Of a stretch of DNA of 64,000 bases, positions 18,673 to 26,838 are shown piece by piece; position 1 is the stretch's first letter; every line of letters starts with the position of its first letter. The notes beneath the pieces were generated by a model that did no database searches, was not told the DNA's origin, and worked only from the letters and a program-made list of their open reading frames with translations. The position numbers and the translations under genes are program-made. This stretch comes from Methanomicrobiales archaeon HGW-Methanomicrobiales-3 (GTDB lineage: Archaea > Halobacteriota > Methanomicrobia > Methanomicrobiales > Methanospirillaceae). Location of the stretch: positions 248,001 to 312,000 of the forward strand of contig PGYK01000001.1 in NCBI GenBank assembly GCA_002839605.1. Reading direction: 5' to 3'.

Positions 18673-19800
18673 TTAGAACAACCACATCATCTTTTTTGGC
18701 TGGAGATCGGTAACCGCATGATGGTAATCATCGAACCACCGTGCAACGGGGTTACTCTTGAAGACCATGAATTTCCCGATGTTTGCGGGGTCGGCCGCCT
18801 GGTGGTACCGCATGAAGACGTGCCCGGCGGTCTTTCCCACCATCTCGATCTTGCCGGTTGCATGGGACATGACAAAGCGGGCACGTTTTGCAAGGCCCGA
18901 GCAGGCCTGCCATGACTTCTGGATCACCTCGTACGATTGCTCAACCGGGACCTGGAAGAGCAGGTTGCCGGTTGCGGGCCGGCACTGGAAGACATAATAC
19001 GGCGAGATGCCGGCAAAGGAGACCTGGCGGAAGAGCGAGGTTAAGGTATCCGCATCGCTGTTGACCCCGTTTAAGATCGGGGTCTGGTTGACCACAATAA
19101 CGCCCGCGTTGTTGAGCGCCTCGGCTGCTTTTATCGAGACATCCGTGAGTTCGCGGGGGTGGTTGAAGTGTGCCATTAAGTAAATCCGCTTCTCCGGCGT
19201 GCTGTAGCGGGAGAGGACCGTGACCAGTTCAGGGTCGGCCAGGATCCGGTACGGGTTATAGGCAAGCATTTTGCTGCCCATCCGGATGATGTTGACATGC
19301 GGGATCTCCCTGAGTTCCTTTAAGATCGATTCGATCCGCTTTGTATCGAGCATCAGGGAATCGCCCCCGGTCATCAGGACGTTCGTTATCTCCTTATGTT
19401 CGCGGATATACTCGATGTTTGCAGAAACGTCCTTTATCGCTTCCCGCTCGCAGCTCATGAAGAGGCGTTTTCTGAAGCAGAAGCGGCAGATGCCGGCACA
19501 GACATCGGTGACCAGTAAAAGGCCGGTCTGGTCATATTTGTGCTGGAGGCCGGGAAGTTTTGTGTAATCTTTTTCTTTCGAAGGATCGGCACAGCCGCCT
19601 CCGTTGAGCTCCCGCTCGTCGGGGATCACGATCTTGCGGATCGGGTCATGGCGGTCTTTCCAGTCAATGAGCGAGAGATAGTAATCATTGGACCGGAACG
19701 GGAACTTGTCCGTTACCGACTCCATCGTCTCCCGCTCTTTGGGGGCGAGCCCGACAAGATTGTCAAGCTCAGCTATTGATGTTAGGTATCTGGGGTTCAC
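18673..19800 (-). CDS. KamA-family radical SAM aminomutase, probably not lysine-specific
   Basis: 375 residues, the first gene of the ablAB operon. The radical-SAM motif CAGICRFC and the PLP lysine in SHATGK (Lys317) are intact. The lysine-binding Asp pair is gone: QCD is replaced by QCRPA (Arg274), and the second site reads VMSHATGK without an Asp. The C-terminal zinc Cys group is also absent. In known glutamate 2,3-aminomutase, as I recall, the same two positions are Lys and Asn, so beta-glutamate synthesis is a good guess; beta-glutamate is a methanogen osmolyte. Start GTG 19800 has GAGGTGA upstream. Confidence 0.8.
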   Translation of the reverse strand: MNPRYLTSIAELDNLVGLAPKERETMESVTDKFPFRSNDYYLSLIDWKDRHDPIRKIVIPDERELNGGGCADPSKEKDYTKLPGLQHKYDQTGLLLVTDVCAGICRFCFRKRLFMSCEREAIKDVSANIEYIREHKEITNVLMTGGDSLMLDTKRIESILKELREIPHVNIIRMGSKMLAYNPYRILADPELVTVLSRYSTPEKRIYLMAHFNHPRELTDVSIKAAEALNNAGVIVVNQTPILNGVNSDADTLTSLFRQVSFAGISPYYVFQCRPATGNLLFQVPVEQSYEVIQKSWQACSGLAKRARFVMSHATGKIEMVGKTAGHVFMRYHQAADPANIGKFMVFKSNPVARWFDDYHHAVTDLQPKKMMWLF

Positions 19801-19831
19801 TAGTCATCACCTCGTGTTTTTTGGGTGGGCT

Positions 19832-19849
19832 CTGTCCGTCAGAGGACAG
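19832..19849 (-). promoter_or_regulatory. Leader hairpin of the kamA-ablAB operon
   Basis: CTGTCC (19832-19837) pairs with GGACAG (19844-19849) around a 6-base loop, about 30 bases before the GTG start. The 323-bp gap 19801-20123 also holds the TATA candidate further up and no gene. Confidence 0.35.
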
Positions 19850-19941
19850 GGTCGAGTGGTGCAGTAAGTTTCCAGCCAGGCATTAACAGGAATTTAGGTA
19901 TTATGAGTACACCACTCAGTAAACGTTACTATGGGGCTCAC

Positions 19942-19950
19942 CCTATAAAG
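19942..19950 (-). promoter_or_regulatory. Candidate TATA box of the kamA-ablAB operon
   Basis: The minus strand reads CTTTATAGG. A start about 25 bases on would leave a leader of roughly 120 bases containing the hairpin at 19832-19849. Confidence 0.4.
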
Positions 19951-20123
19951 CATTTCTGTTCCGGACATTTTGCATGCCGCAAAAGGAAAAAGGCAATCGA
20001 TTGGAGCTCCGTTCTGTCCGTGGGCGGGCGAACCGGGCTGCCTGTGGGAGTTTTTGGTCCCGCAGCCGTTTGTGGTGACGGACACGCTCCCGCGATGAAC
20101 CGTCCGCGTCCGATATCAATGAG

Positions 20124-20639
20124 TTATCCCCGCCGCCCGGCCCACGAGCGGTACTCATCGGTGGCATCGTGCATGTCTTCCCAGAGCCATGCCATCCGGT
20201 CAAGGAACCAGAGTTTCCCGGAATAGACAAGTGCCATCCCAAGCACGGTTGGCCAGAGATCGAAGAAGATGACCCCCCAGAATATAAAGAGCATCCCAAT
20301 CCCGGAGATCGCTGAGAGGATGTTGGGGGCGGTCCGGTGATGCACCGGTACCGGGACGGTATCCCGGTTCAGCCAGATCCGCTCGCCGAACACGGCCTTT
20401 GAGGCCCAGGAATTAAACGATCGCGGTGCCGGAAAGATCCGGGGATTGTACCAGGTCCAGAGGAGGGCAAGGGCCACCGGGATGAGGGCATACCACCCCA
20501 GCCAGAGCCGGCTCCAGAATGCAAGGATGAGGATGGGCAGCACGGTATTGCGCAAGGCAACGCTCCACGGGTTGGCGTGCCGGAGCCAGGTCTCGTCATC
20601 CAGCGCAAACGCGCCGGCTATCCTTCGTTCAAGGGTCAT
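20124..20639 (-). CDS. Conserved membrane protein (DUF6653-like)
   Basis: 171 residues from ATG 20639; the longer frame upstream is non-conserved. Reads MTLERRIAGAFALDDETWLRHANPW in two parts, then membrane helices (VLPILILAFWSRLWLGWYAL, IPVALALLWTWYNPRIFPAP, ILSAISGIGMLFIFWGVIFF) and ends DMHDATDEYRSW. It resembles a family I recall as DUF6653; function is unknown. It is divergent from malQ with about 130 bases between starts. Confidence 0.6.
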   Translation of the reverse strand: MTLERRIAGAFALDDETWLRHANPWSVALRNTVLPILILAFWSRLWLGWYALIPVALALLWTWYNPRIFPAPRSFNSWASKAVFGERIWLNRDTVPVPVHHRTAPNILSAISGIGMLFIFWGVIFFDLWPTVLGMALVYSGKLWFLDRMAWLWEDMHDATDEYRSWAGRRG

Positions 20640-20770
20640 TTGATTCCGGTTCGACCTGTTTGTATAATAGCATCGTGCATAAGCGATGCGTGTACCAGGA
20701 ACCTGAACTGGCGGGGATAGCTTTTTACCGTTTCCAACCGGCATCTGATGTGCTGGAGAGATGGTCTGAA

Positions 20771-22267
20771 ATGAAACAACGGGGGAGCGGGATACTCCTG
20801 CACATCTCATCCCTGCCGTCACCGTACGGCATCGGGGATGTTGGGCCGGCGGCCTGCCGGTTTGTGGATTTCCTTGCAGCCACCGGGCAGAAATACTGGC
20901 AGATCCTGCCCCTGTCCGTGACCGATCCCGCTCATGACAACAACCCGTATCACAGCATCTCGGCATTTGCCCATAACCCCCTGTTCATCAGCCCGGAACT
21001 GATGGCAGCGGACGGGCTCATTGACGCATCCGATATTGCAAATCCCCCGGATTTTCCTGGTTCCCGGGTCGATTTTTCAGCCGTCATCCCCTACAAGGAA
21101 GCGCTCTTTTCCCACGCATACCGGCGGTTCAGTCACGGTGGGGACCGGCAGGAGTATGACCGGTTCTGCACAGAGAATGCGGGATGGCTTGACGATTTTG
21201 CCCTCTTCTCCGCCATCCGGTCAGATCGGCCGAATCTTGCCTGGAACCAGTGGCCGGACGAGCTCAAAAACCGTAACCCTGCGGCACTCGCCTCGGAACG
21301 CGAACGGCTGCATGACGCGTTCGAACGCACCCGTTTCCTCCAGTTCGTCTTTATCAGCCAGTGGGAGCGGCTCAGGGCCCGATGCAGGAATGCCGAAATC
21401 TCGCTGGTTGGCGACATCCCCATCTACGTGGACCACGACAGTGCAGACGTGTGGCGTTACCCGGAATATTTCAAACTCGACAGCGAAGGCAACCCCACGG
21501 TTGTGGCAGGCGTTCCCCCGGATTATTTCAGCACAACCGGCCAGCTCTGGAACACCCCGGTCTATTCCTGGGATGCCCTGAAATCCGATAATTTCTCCTG
21601 GTGGGTCCGGCGCCTCGGACACACTCTGTCGCATGTGGACATTGTGCGGATCGATCATTTCCGGGGACTGGTCGCCTGCTGGGAAGTCCCGGCCGGCTCC
21701 TCGTCGGCAGCGGGAGGCAGCTGGGTTCCCGTACCTGCCAACGAACTCCTCCCCGCGTTCACACGGGCATTTCCCCGCCTGCCGGTCTTTGCCGAAGACC
21801 TTGGCATCATCACCCCGGATGTTCATGAGGTGATGCAAAAATTCGGGATCAAGGGCATGAAAGTGCTGCTCTTTGCCTTCGAGGACGGGTTTCCTGATAC
21901 GCCGTACCTGCCCCACAACGTCATCCCGGAGTGCTACCTCTACACCGGTACCCATGACAATGCCCCGGTGCGGGGGTGGATTGAGGAGGAGGCAACCGCC
22001 AGCCATCGCGCCCGGATGCACCAGTACTTTGGCCGCGACCTTTCCGTTAAGGAAGCGAGCCAGGTATTTATCCGGCTTGCGATGTCAACCGTGGCTGATA
22101 CGGTTATCATCCCCATGCAGGACCTTCTCGGGCTCGGGGCAGAGTCCCGCATGAACCGGCCCGGGACGGACCGGGGGAACTGGAAGTGGCGGTTTACCGA
22201 TACGCACCTGACACCGGAGATCAGGAATTCCCTGCAAAGCATGACTGCCGCGTATGCACGGGACTGA
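20771..22267 (+). CDS. malQ: 4-alpha-glucanotransferase (amylomaltase)
   Basis: 498 residues, GH77. Begins MKQRGSGILLHISSLPSPYG, the usual GH77 start; the open frame back to 20660 is not conserved. Catalytic residues are the nucleophile Asp in VRIDHFRG, the acid/base Glu in FAEDLG and the Asp in TGTHDN. It transfers glucan chains in glycogen or maltodextrin metabolism. No other glycogen genes are nearby. Confidence 0.93.
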   Translation: MKQRGSGILLHISSLPSPYGIGDVGPAACRFVDFLAATGQKYWQILPLSVTDPAHDNNPYHSISAFAHNPLFISPELMAADGLIDASDIANPPDFPGSRVDFSAVIPYKEALFSHAYRRFSHGGDRQEYDRFCTENAGWLDDFALFSAIRSDRPNLAWNQWPDELKNRNPAALASERERLHDAFERTRFLQFVFISQWERLRARCRNAEISLVGDIPIYVDHDSADVWRYPEYFKLDSEGNPTVVAGVPPDYFSTTGQLWNTPVYSWDALKSDNFSWWVRRLGHTLSHVDIVRIDHFRGLVACWEVPAGSSSAAGGSWVPVPANELLPAFTRAFPRLPVFAEDLGIITPDVHEVMQKFGIKGMKVLLFAFEDGFPDTPYLPHNVIPECYLYTGTHDNAPVRGWIEEEATASHRARMHQYFGRDLSVKEASQVFIRLAMSTVADTVIIPMQDLLGLGAESRMNRPGTDRGNWKWRFTDTHLTPEIRNSLQSMTAAYARD

Positions 22268-22325
22268 CGGGTGAGCGGGATGCAAAGATATGCTCTGTGG
22301 AAAACCTGCGATGGATAGTATTGGA

Positions 22326-22502
22326 TTGCGATGGGGATGTGGACGCCCGGGGTCTCATCGCCACTCGCCCCGTGGAGCAGACCATTAATGGGCACCTGAA
22401 AATGGATGATTGAAACCGGTGGTTTTAGGTGCTTGCCACCGCAGGGTGCCTCCCCCCCTGGGGGAGAGTGGGGGTCACCATCGTAATTCCACAAAAGGAC
22501 GC
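22326..22502 (-). repeat. Dispersed repeat, copy 2 (about 177 bp)
   Basis: Inverted copy of 7608-7785, lying in the 287-bp gap between convergent malQ and the antiporter. The conserved end (GTGGAATTACGATGGTGACC on the minus strand) is the same in both. There are no terminal genes, and I recognise no target-site duplication. The rest of the gap shows nothing notable. Confidence 0.75.
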
Positions 22503-22554
22503 TGGTGGAATAATTCTCCAGAGCACAAAGATAATGATGCGGGTTTCCAGAGAC

Positions 22555-24075
22555 TCACCCTTTTTTTGTCTCGAACCCCCAGTCAGGCAGGTCGAGTTTT
22601 GGTTCCTCTTTAACCGCGGCGACGCCCAGGATGATCGTTTGCACCTCATCCTTTTTGTCACGGGGGGTAAGGATGAGGAGGGTGTCCCCGCCCTCCATCA
22701 CTGTGCTCCCCCGGGGGACATACTGCTCGGCGTCCCGTGCAAGAAGGATGATGAGGGTACCGGCAGGAAGGCCGGCATTCACCACCTGCTTCTGGATTAC
22801 CGGCGAATCAGACGGAATGGTCAGTTCGATGAGTTCGCTCTGGCCGGTCTTGTCCGGGTCAAACTCCATGCCGAACCGTGACCCTTTGGGAAGCGGAGCT
22901 GAAAGCCCGAGATGGTGTGCAACAAAGGGGATCGAGGTCCCGTGCAGGAGAGCGGAGGTGATCACCATGAAAAAGACGAGGTTAAAGATGATATGAGCCC
23001 CCGGCACGCCTGCGAGAAGCGGGAACGTGGCGAGCACGATCGGTGCAGCACCCCGCAACCCTACCCATGATATCATCAGTTTTTCGTTCTTCTCCATCCT
23101 CCACGGAATGAGGGAGAGGTAAACGGCGACCGGGCGGGCAATAAATATCAGCACAACGGCCACGATAATACCAGGAACAAAGACCGGCAGGAGCTGGGAG
23201 GGGAAGACGAAAAGACCAAGGGTAAGGAAGAGGGTGATCTGCATGAGCCAGGCAATACCTTCATGGAACCGGATGAGGCTCTTTTTATGGACAATCGCGC
23301 TGTTCCCGATCACGATGCCGCCGATATATGCAGCAAGGAATCCGTTACCTCCCAAAAGGACCGTGAAACTGTAAATAAGGAGTGCAGAAGCCAGCGTGAG
23401 AACGGCGTAGAGTCCTTCGTATTCCAGCTTCACCACGTTGATCAGCCAGGCAGTCCCCTTACCCATCCCGTAGCCCAGTAATCCTCCGACTGCCATCTGC
23501 TGGACAAAGAGGGGCACGAGAGCAAGAATTGTCATCTCCGGCTGCATAAGAAGCGCGATAGCCCCGATGGTCAGGAAGATGGCCATGGGATCGTTGCTGC
23601 CGGATTCCAGCTCCAGAAGTGGACGTAAACTGCCTTTGAGGTTCGCCCTTCGGGAACGCAGGGTGGAGAATACTGCCGCAGCATCCGTGGACGAGACGAT
23701 GGCCCCCAGAAGGAATCCCTCCAGTGGCGTGAACCCGAGGAGGAGGACCGCCGCCAGGCTCATGATCAGCGCGGTGAGGGCGACCCCCAGGGTAGAGAGG
23801 GCAAGGCTTTTGGTCAGGACGGGCTTCACTTCGGACCATTGGGTATCGATACCCCCCGAGAACAGGATGAGTGCGAGTCCTACAACACCAATAGCCTGTG
23901 CGGCCGGGGCATTGTCAAAGGTGATCCCCCCGGGACCTTCCGATCCCGCAAGCATACCGACAATGATGAAGATGAGGAGTGCGGGAAGGCCGAGTCTGCC
24001 TGAGACCTTGTTGGCGATGATGCTGACCAGTACAAGGACTGCGGCACCTGCAAGGATGTACTCAATGGCTATCAT
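22555..24075 (-). CDS. K+/H+ or Na+/H+ antiporter with RCK_C domain (NhaP2/CvrA-like)
   Basis: 506 residues. Twelve or so membrane helices with CPA1 motifs (LILFSGGIDTQW, GAIVSSTDAAAVF, LELESGSNDPMA, WVGLRGAAPIVLA). A cytoplasmic tail follows from about residue 395, whose residues 410-490 look like a TrkA-C/RCK_C domain (IELTIPSDSPVIQKQV, GDTLLILTPRDKKDEV). Such domains gate transport by nucleotide or ion binding. It expels K+ or Na+ in exchange for protons. Confidence 0.9.
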   Translation of the reverse strand: MIAIEYILAGAAVLVLVSIIANKVSGRLGLPALLIFIIVGMLAGSEGPGGITFDNAPAAQAIGVVGLALILFSGGIDTQWSEVKPVLTKSLALSTLGVALTALIMSLAAVLLLGFTPLEGFLLGAIVSSTDAAAVFSTLRSRRANLKGSLRPLLELESGSNDPMAIFLTIGAIALLMQPEMTILALVPLFVQQMAVGGLLGYGMGKGTAWLINVVKLEYEGLYAVLTLASALLIYSFTVLLGGNGFLAAYIGGIVIGNSAIVHKKSLIRFHEGIAWLMQITLFLTLGLFVFPSQLLPVFVPGIIVAVVLIFIARPVAVYLSLIPWRMEKNEKLMISWVGLRGAAPIVLATFPLLAGVPGAHIIFNLVFFMVITSALLHGTSIPFVAHHLGLSAPLPKGSRFGMEFDPDKTGQSELIELTIPSDSPVIQKQVVNAGLPAGTLIILLARDAEQYVPRGSTVMEGGDTLLILTPRDKKDEVQTIILGVAAVKEEPKLDLPDWGFETKKG

Positions 24076-24230
24076 ACGTTCTCATGTCGACGGAATTGTG
24101 TTGCATCTTGTTCCGGCCCGTGCTTCCGGATGGGACCGGCACCCCTTCCCTCATCTGGAACATTGAGTTAGTCGTGGGTTGTTTAATCATAAACTTTTTA
24201 CCCGCCACGTGCCGGGAAGCAACGTGGCAC

Positions 24231-25064
24231 TCATTCCGATACTGGCACCAGTTTCCCTTTCAGTCTCTCTTCGAGACCGATCTGCATGACCTCTATGACG
24301 TTGGCAACAATGCCCCGGGTATCATGGACGATCTGCTCATCTGCCCGGAAAAACTCCCGGTCCGTTTTGCTGTTGAACTGCGCCCCGTGCGTCCGGAACG
24401 CAATGCCGAACGGGGCAAGGACATACCCGAGCTGCTGGAAGTTGAAGAAAACGTCCATTGCCGTTTTGATCGCCCCGTCCTCGTGCCCGTTGATGAGGAT
24501 CCCCACAACCTTACCTTCGGTCAGCCCGGGCTTTTCGAGATGATAGAGGTTCTCCATGCAGGTGGTCCGGTCAAGGAAGGTCTTGAGCCGCACCGACATG
24601 CTGTTCCAGTTGATTGGCGAGGCAACGATGACCGCTTTTGAAGCGGCAAGCATGTGGTGAAACGCCGGCATATCGTCATTCTGGTTCCGGCACGGGAACG
24701 TGCAGGACTCTGCCCTGACCGAGTAGCAGCACCAGCAGTACTCGATGTGGTGTTCGGCAAGGTTGAACCTGCGATAGGTGATGCCCCGGTCTTTTAAGAG
24801 CGCTTCGGCGATGTCGGCCATGTAGCCGGTGTTTCCCGCACGGTGGGTGCTGCCGTTGATGAGGAGGACATCGAACGGTTCCCCGTCATAGACGAGTCTC
24901 ACCCGCTCCTTCTCGGGGATAAACTCATCAGCATGGCTGTGGCAGACCGGGCACCCTCTGGGTGGTTTTTCCCCGGTAAATTCAAACCCGCAGACGGCGC
25001 ACCGCCACGTTATCCTCGCTTTTTGTTCACCCGCTGATGTTACAGGGTCCTGGTTCTCTGGCAT
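24231..25064 (-). CDS. Rubredoxin-like domain fused to an iron-sulfur flavoprotein
   Basis: 277 residues. Residues 15-50 are a rubredoxin-like iron site (WRCAVCGFEF and GCPVCH). From about residue 60 comes a flavodoxin-type FMN domain (FDVLLINGSTHRAGNTGYMA) with a compact Cys group (CWCC, seven residues, C, three residues, C) like the Fe-S site of methanogen Isf proteins. The likely role is NAD(P)H or ferredoxin-linked electron transfer, perhaps in oxygen or peroxide defence. The fusion could pass electrons within one chain. It is monocistronic. Confidence 0.8.
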   Translation of the reverse strand: MPENQDPVTSAGEQKARITWRCAVCGFEFTGEKPPRGCPVCHSHADEFIPEKERVRLVYDGEPFDVLLINGSTHRAGNTGYMADIAEALLKDRGITYRRFNLAEHHIEYCWCCYSVRAESCTFPCRNQNDDMPAFHHMLAASKAVIVASPINWNSMSVRLKTFLDRTTCMENLYHLEKPGLTEGKVVGILINGHEDGAIKTAMDVFFNFQQLGYVLAPFGIAFRTHGAQFNSKTDREFFRADEQIVHDTRGIVANVIEVMQIGLEERLKGKLVPVSE

Positions 25065-25206
25065 TGGTCATCGCTCTCCTGGTTCAGGATCGTACAGAAT
25101 ACCCCTTGTTGCCCGGACAGGAAAATCATATCTGTACCCCGCAGGACAAAACGGGTGGCTGGGCCGGGCCGTGACTATGAAGCACATGCTCGTGTGGTCA
25201 GGCATG

Positions 25207-26070
25207 CTACGGGTGCTTGTCCGAAACGTCCGGGTGCAGGACCGGTGCCGGTGCTGACCCCGGGGTCTCCTTAATCCAGACTGTCCGTTGCGGGAACGGG
25301 ATCGTCATTCCCTCACTCTCGAGCGCCGTCTTGATCTTCAGGAGCATCTCAGTACGGACTGACCACCACTCGCGGGACGGGGCCCAGATCCGGACCATGA
25401 TGATGACGGCATTAACCCCGAGTTCATCGACATAGATCGAGGGGGATGGGTTTTTGAGAACGAACGGGTGGGCTTCAAGGAGCTCGCGGATGATGCGGAT
25501 CGCCTTTTCCGCATCATCGCTGTACCGGATGCCGACCCGGTACTCGAACCTCCGGGCAACGTTCGCGACATAGTTGGTGATCTCGGAGTTGAAGACAGTC
25601 TCGTTGGGGATCCGGACATAGATCCCCTCGAAGGTCTTGATGGTTGTCGAGAGGATCCTGATATCCTCGATGGTGCCTGATGTTTCGCCAATCTTGACCG
25701 TATCGCCGATGGTAACCGGCCGTTCTACGATGAGAAAGACTCCCGACCCGATGCTCGTCACGAGGCGCTGGCTGGCAAACCCGATGATGATACTCGCAGC
25801 ACCGCCGATAAGGAGGAGTTCGGCAAAGTCGACGTGGAAACTCGGGAGGCCGATGAAGATCCCGATGAGGACGATGATGACCTGTACGATCCGGATGAGT
25901 TTCTCGAGTTCATCTTTCTTGACCCGGTCGGTAAGGCTCTTCTTGATATGGGCACCAATGATCCGCGCAACGATGATGGAAGCCGAGATGATGACGAAGA
26001 AGACGATGAGGTCGGCAACCCTGATATTGCCAAACACCACTTCGTTGAGGAACTCCACTGCCACGGTCAC
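25207..26070 (-). CDS. MscS-family mechanosensitive channel
   Basis: 287 residues. Three membrane helices (VADLIVFFVIISASIIVARI, VQVIIVLIGIFIGL, the pore helix LLIGGAASIIIGFASQRLVT) lead to the MscS beta domain (ERPVTIGDTVKIGETSGTIE, YVRIPNETVFNSEITNY). Start GTG 26070 overlaps the DUF432 stop in GTGA, so the two proteins are translated together. It is shorter than the other MscS here and of a different subgroup. Confidence 0.9.
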   Translation of the reverse strand: MTVAVEFLNEVVFGNIRVADLIVFFVIISASIIVARIIGAHIKKSLTDRVKKDELEKLIRIVQVIIVLIGIFIGLPSFHVDFAELLLIGGAASIIIGFASQRLVTSIGSGVFLIVERPVTIGDTVKIGETSGTIEDIRILSTTIKTFEGIYVRIPNETVFNSEITNYVANVARRFEYRVGIRYSDDAEKAIRIIRELLEAHPFVLKNPSPSIYVDELGVNAVIIMVRIWAPSREWWSVRTEMLLKIKTALESEGMTIPFPQRTVWIKETPGSAPAPVLHPDVSDKHP

Positions 26071-26780
26071 TTCACCCCATGCTCCATGAGAAATCCTTTT
26101 GCCTCTGCGGAGATGAGGCGGAGCCGGCTTGACGTGATGACCTGGATCGCCTCCTGCATGCCCCCGATTATGGGTTCGCTGAGCACATGAGTCTCGGCAA
26201 GGTCCCGCGAGTACACGAGCATCTCGGCGGTCATCGAGACGAACGGGCCAAAGTAGATCGGCATAAACGTTGCGTCGAGTACCACCCTGCCCACATCAAC
26301 CCAGCTCTTTCCCGCGTTGGTGAGACGCAACCGGAGGATTCCGTCAACCCCGTTGTCCGTGTCAGGGAGCCTGTCGGAGATTATGGACCTCCAGTACCGC
26401 GTGATAACCCCGGACTCCGGTGTCCCGTACAGGGAATATTTCGGGGTGGCTTTCGAGAAGACATCAAGGAGCTCGTGTTCATTTTTGTAGCCCATGATGA
26501 TGCCAACCTCCAGCGGGAAGGTGAGGTAGATGGTTGTATCTGATTCGGGTGCGAGGGTCACTGAGGGAAACTCGATCTCGAGGAACCGGGTCACCTCCCG
26601 GGGGAGGTGGACGGGCTCGATCGGGTGGACATAGAGATCTGCATCCGCAAGGGTGAGGGTCATGTCCGCCCCCGACTCCCCGCAGGATCTGCGGTACCGG
26701 TACAGGGCCCCGTCCTGCTCGATACAGAACATCACGTCCCCCTCGTCAAACCTGCAGGGATACTCGTACCGGCCAAACAT
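26067..26780 (-). CDS. DUF432 protein
   Basis: 237 residues from ATG 26780 (MFGRYEYPCRFDEGD). A beta-rich soluble protein without signal or membrane helices (FLEIEFPSVTLAPESDTTIY, GVDGILRLRLTNAGKSWVDVG). It is recognised as DUF432. That family is often found beside MscS genes, as here where they overlap by 4 bases. It may be a cytoplasmic channel regulator; that is inference. Confidence 0.7.
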   Translation of the reverse strand: MFGRYEYPCRFDEGDVMFCIEQDGALYRYRRSCGESGADMTLTLADADLYVHPIEPVHLPREVTRFLEIEFPSVTLAPESDTTIYLTFPLEVGIIMGYKNEHELLDVFSKATPKYSLYGTPESGVITRYWRSIISDRLPDTDNGVDGILRLRLTNAGKSWVDVGRVVLDATFMPIYFGPFVSMTAEMLVYSRDLAETHVLSEPIIGGMQEAIQVITSSRLRLISAEAKGFLMEHGVK

Positions 26781-26838
26781 TATACGGGATCGACTTTTGG
26801 GGAATATAGGTCTTGTGGCATGGCGTATTCTTCTTCGA

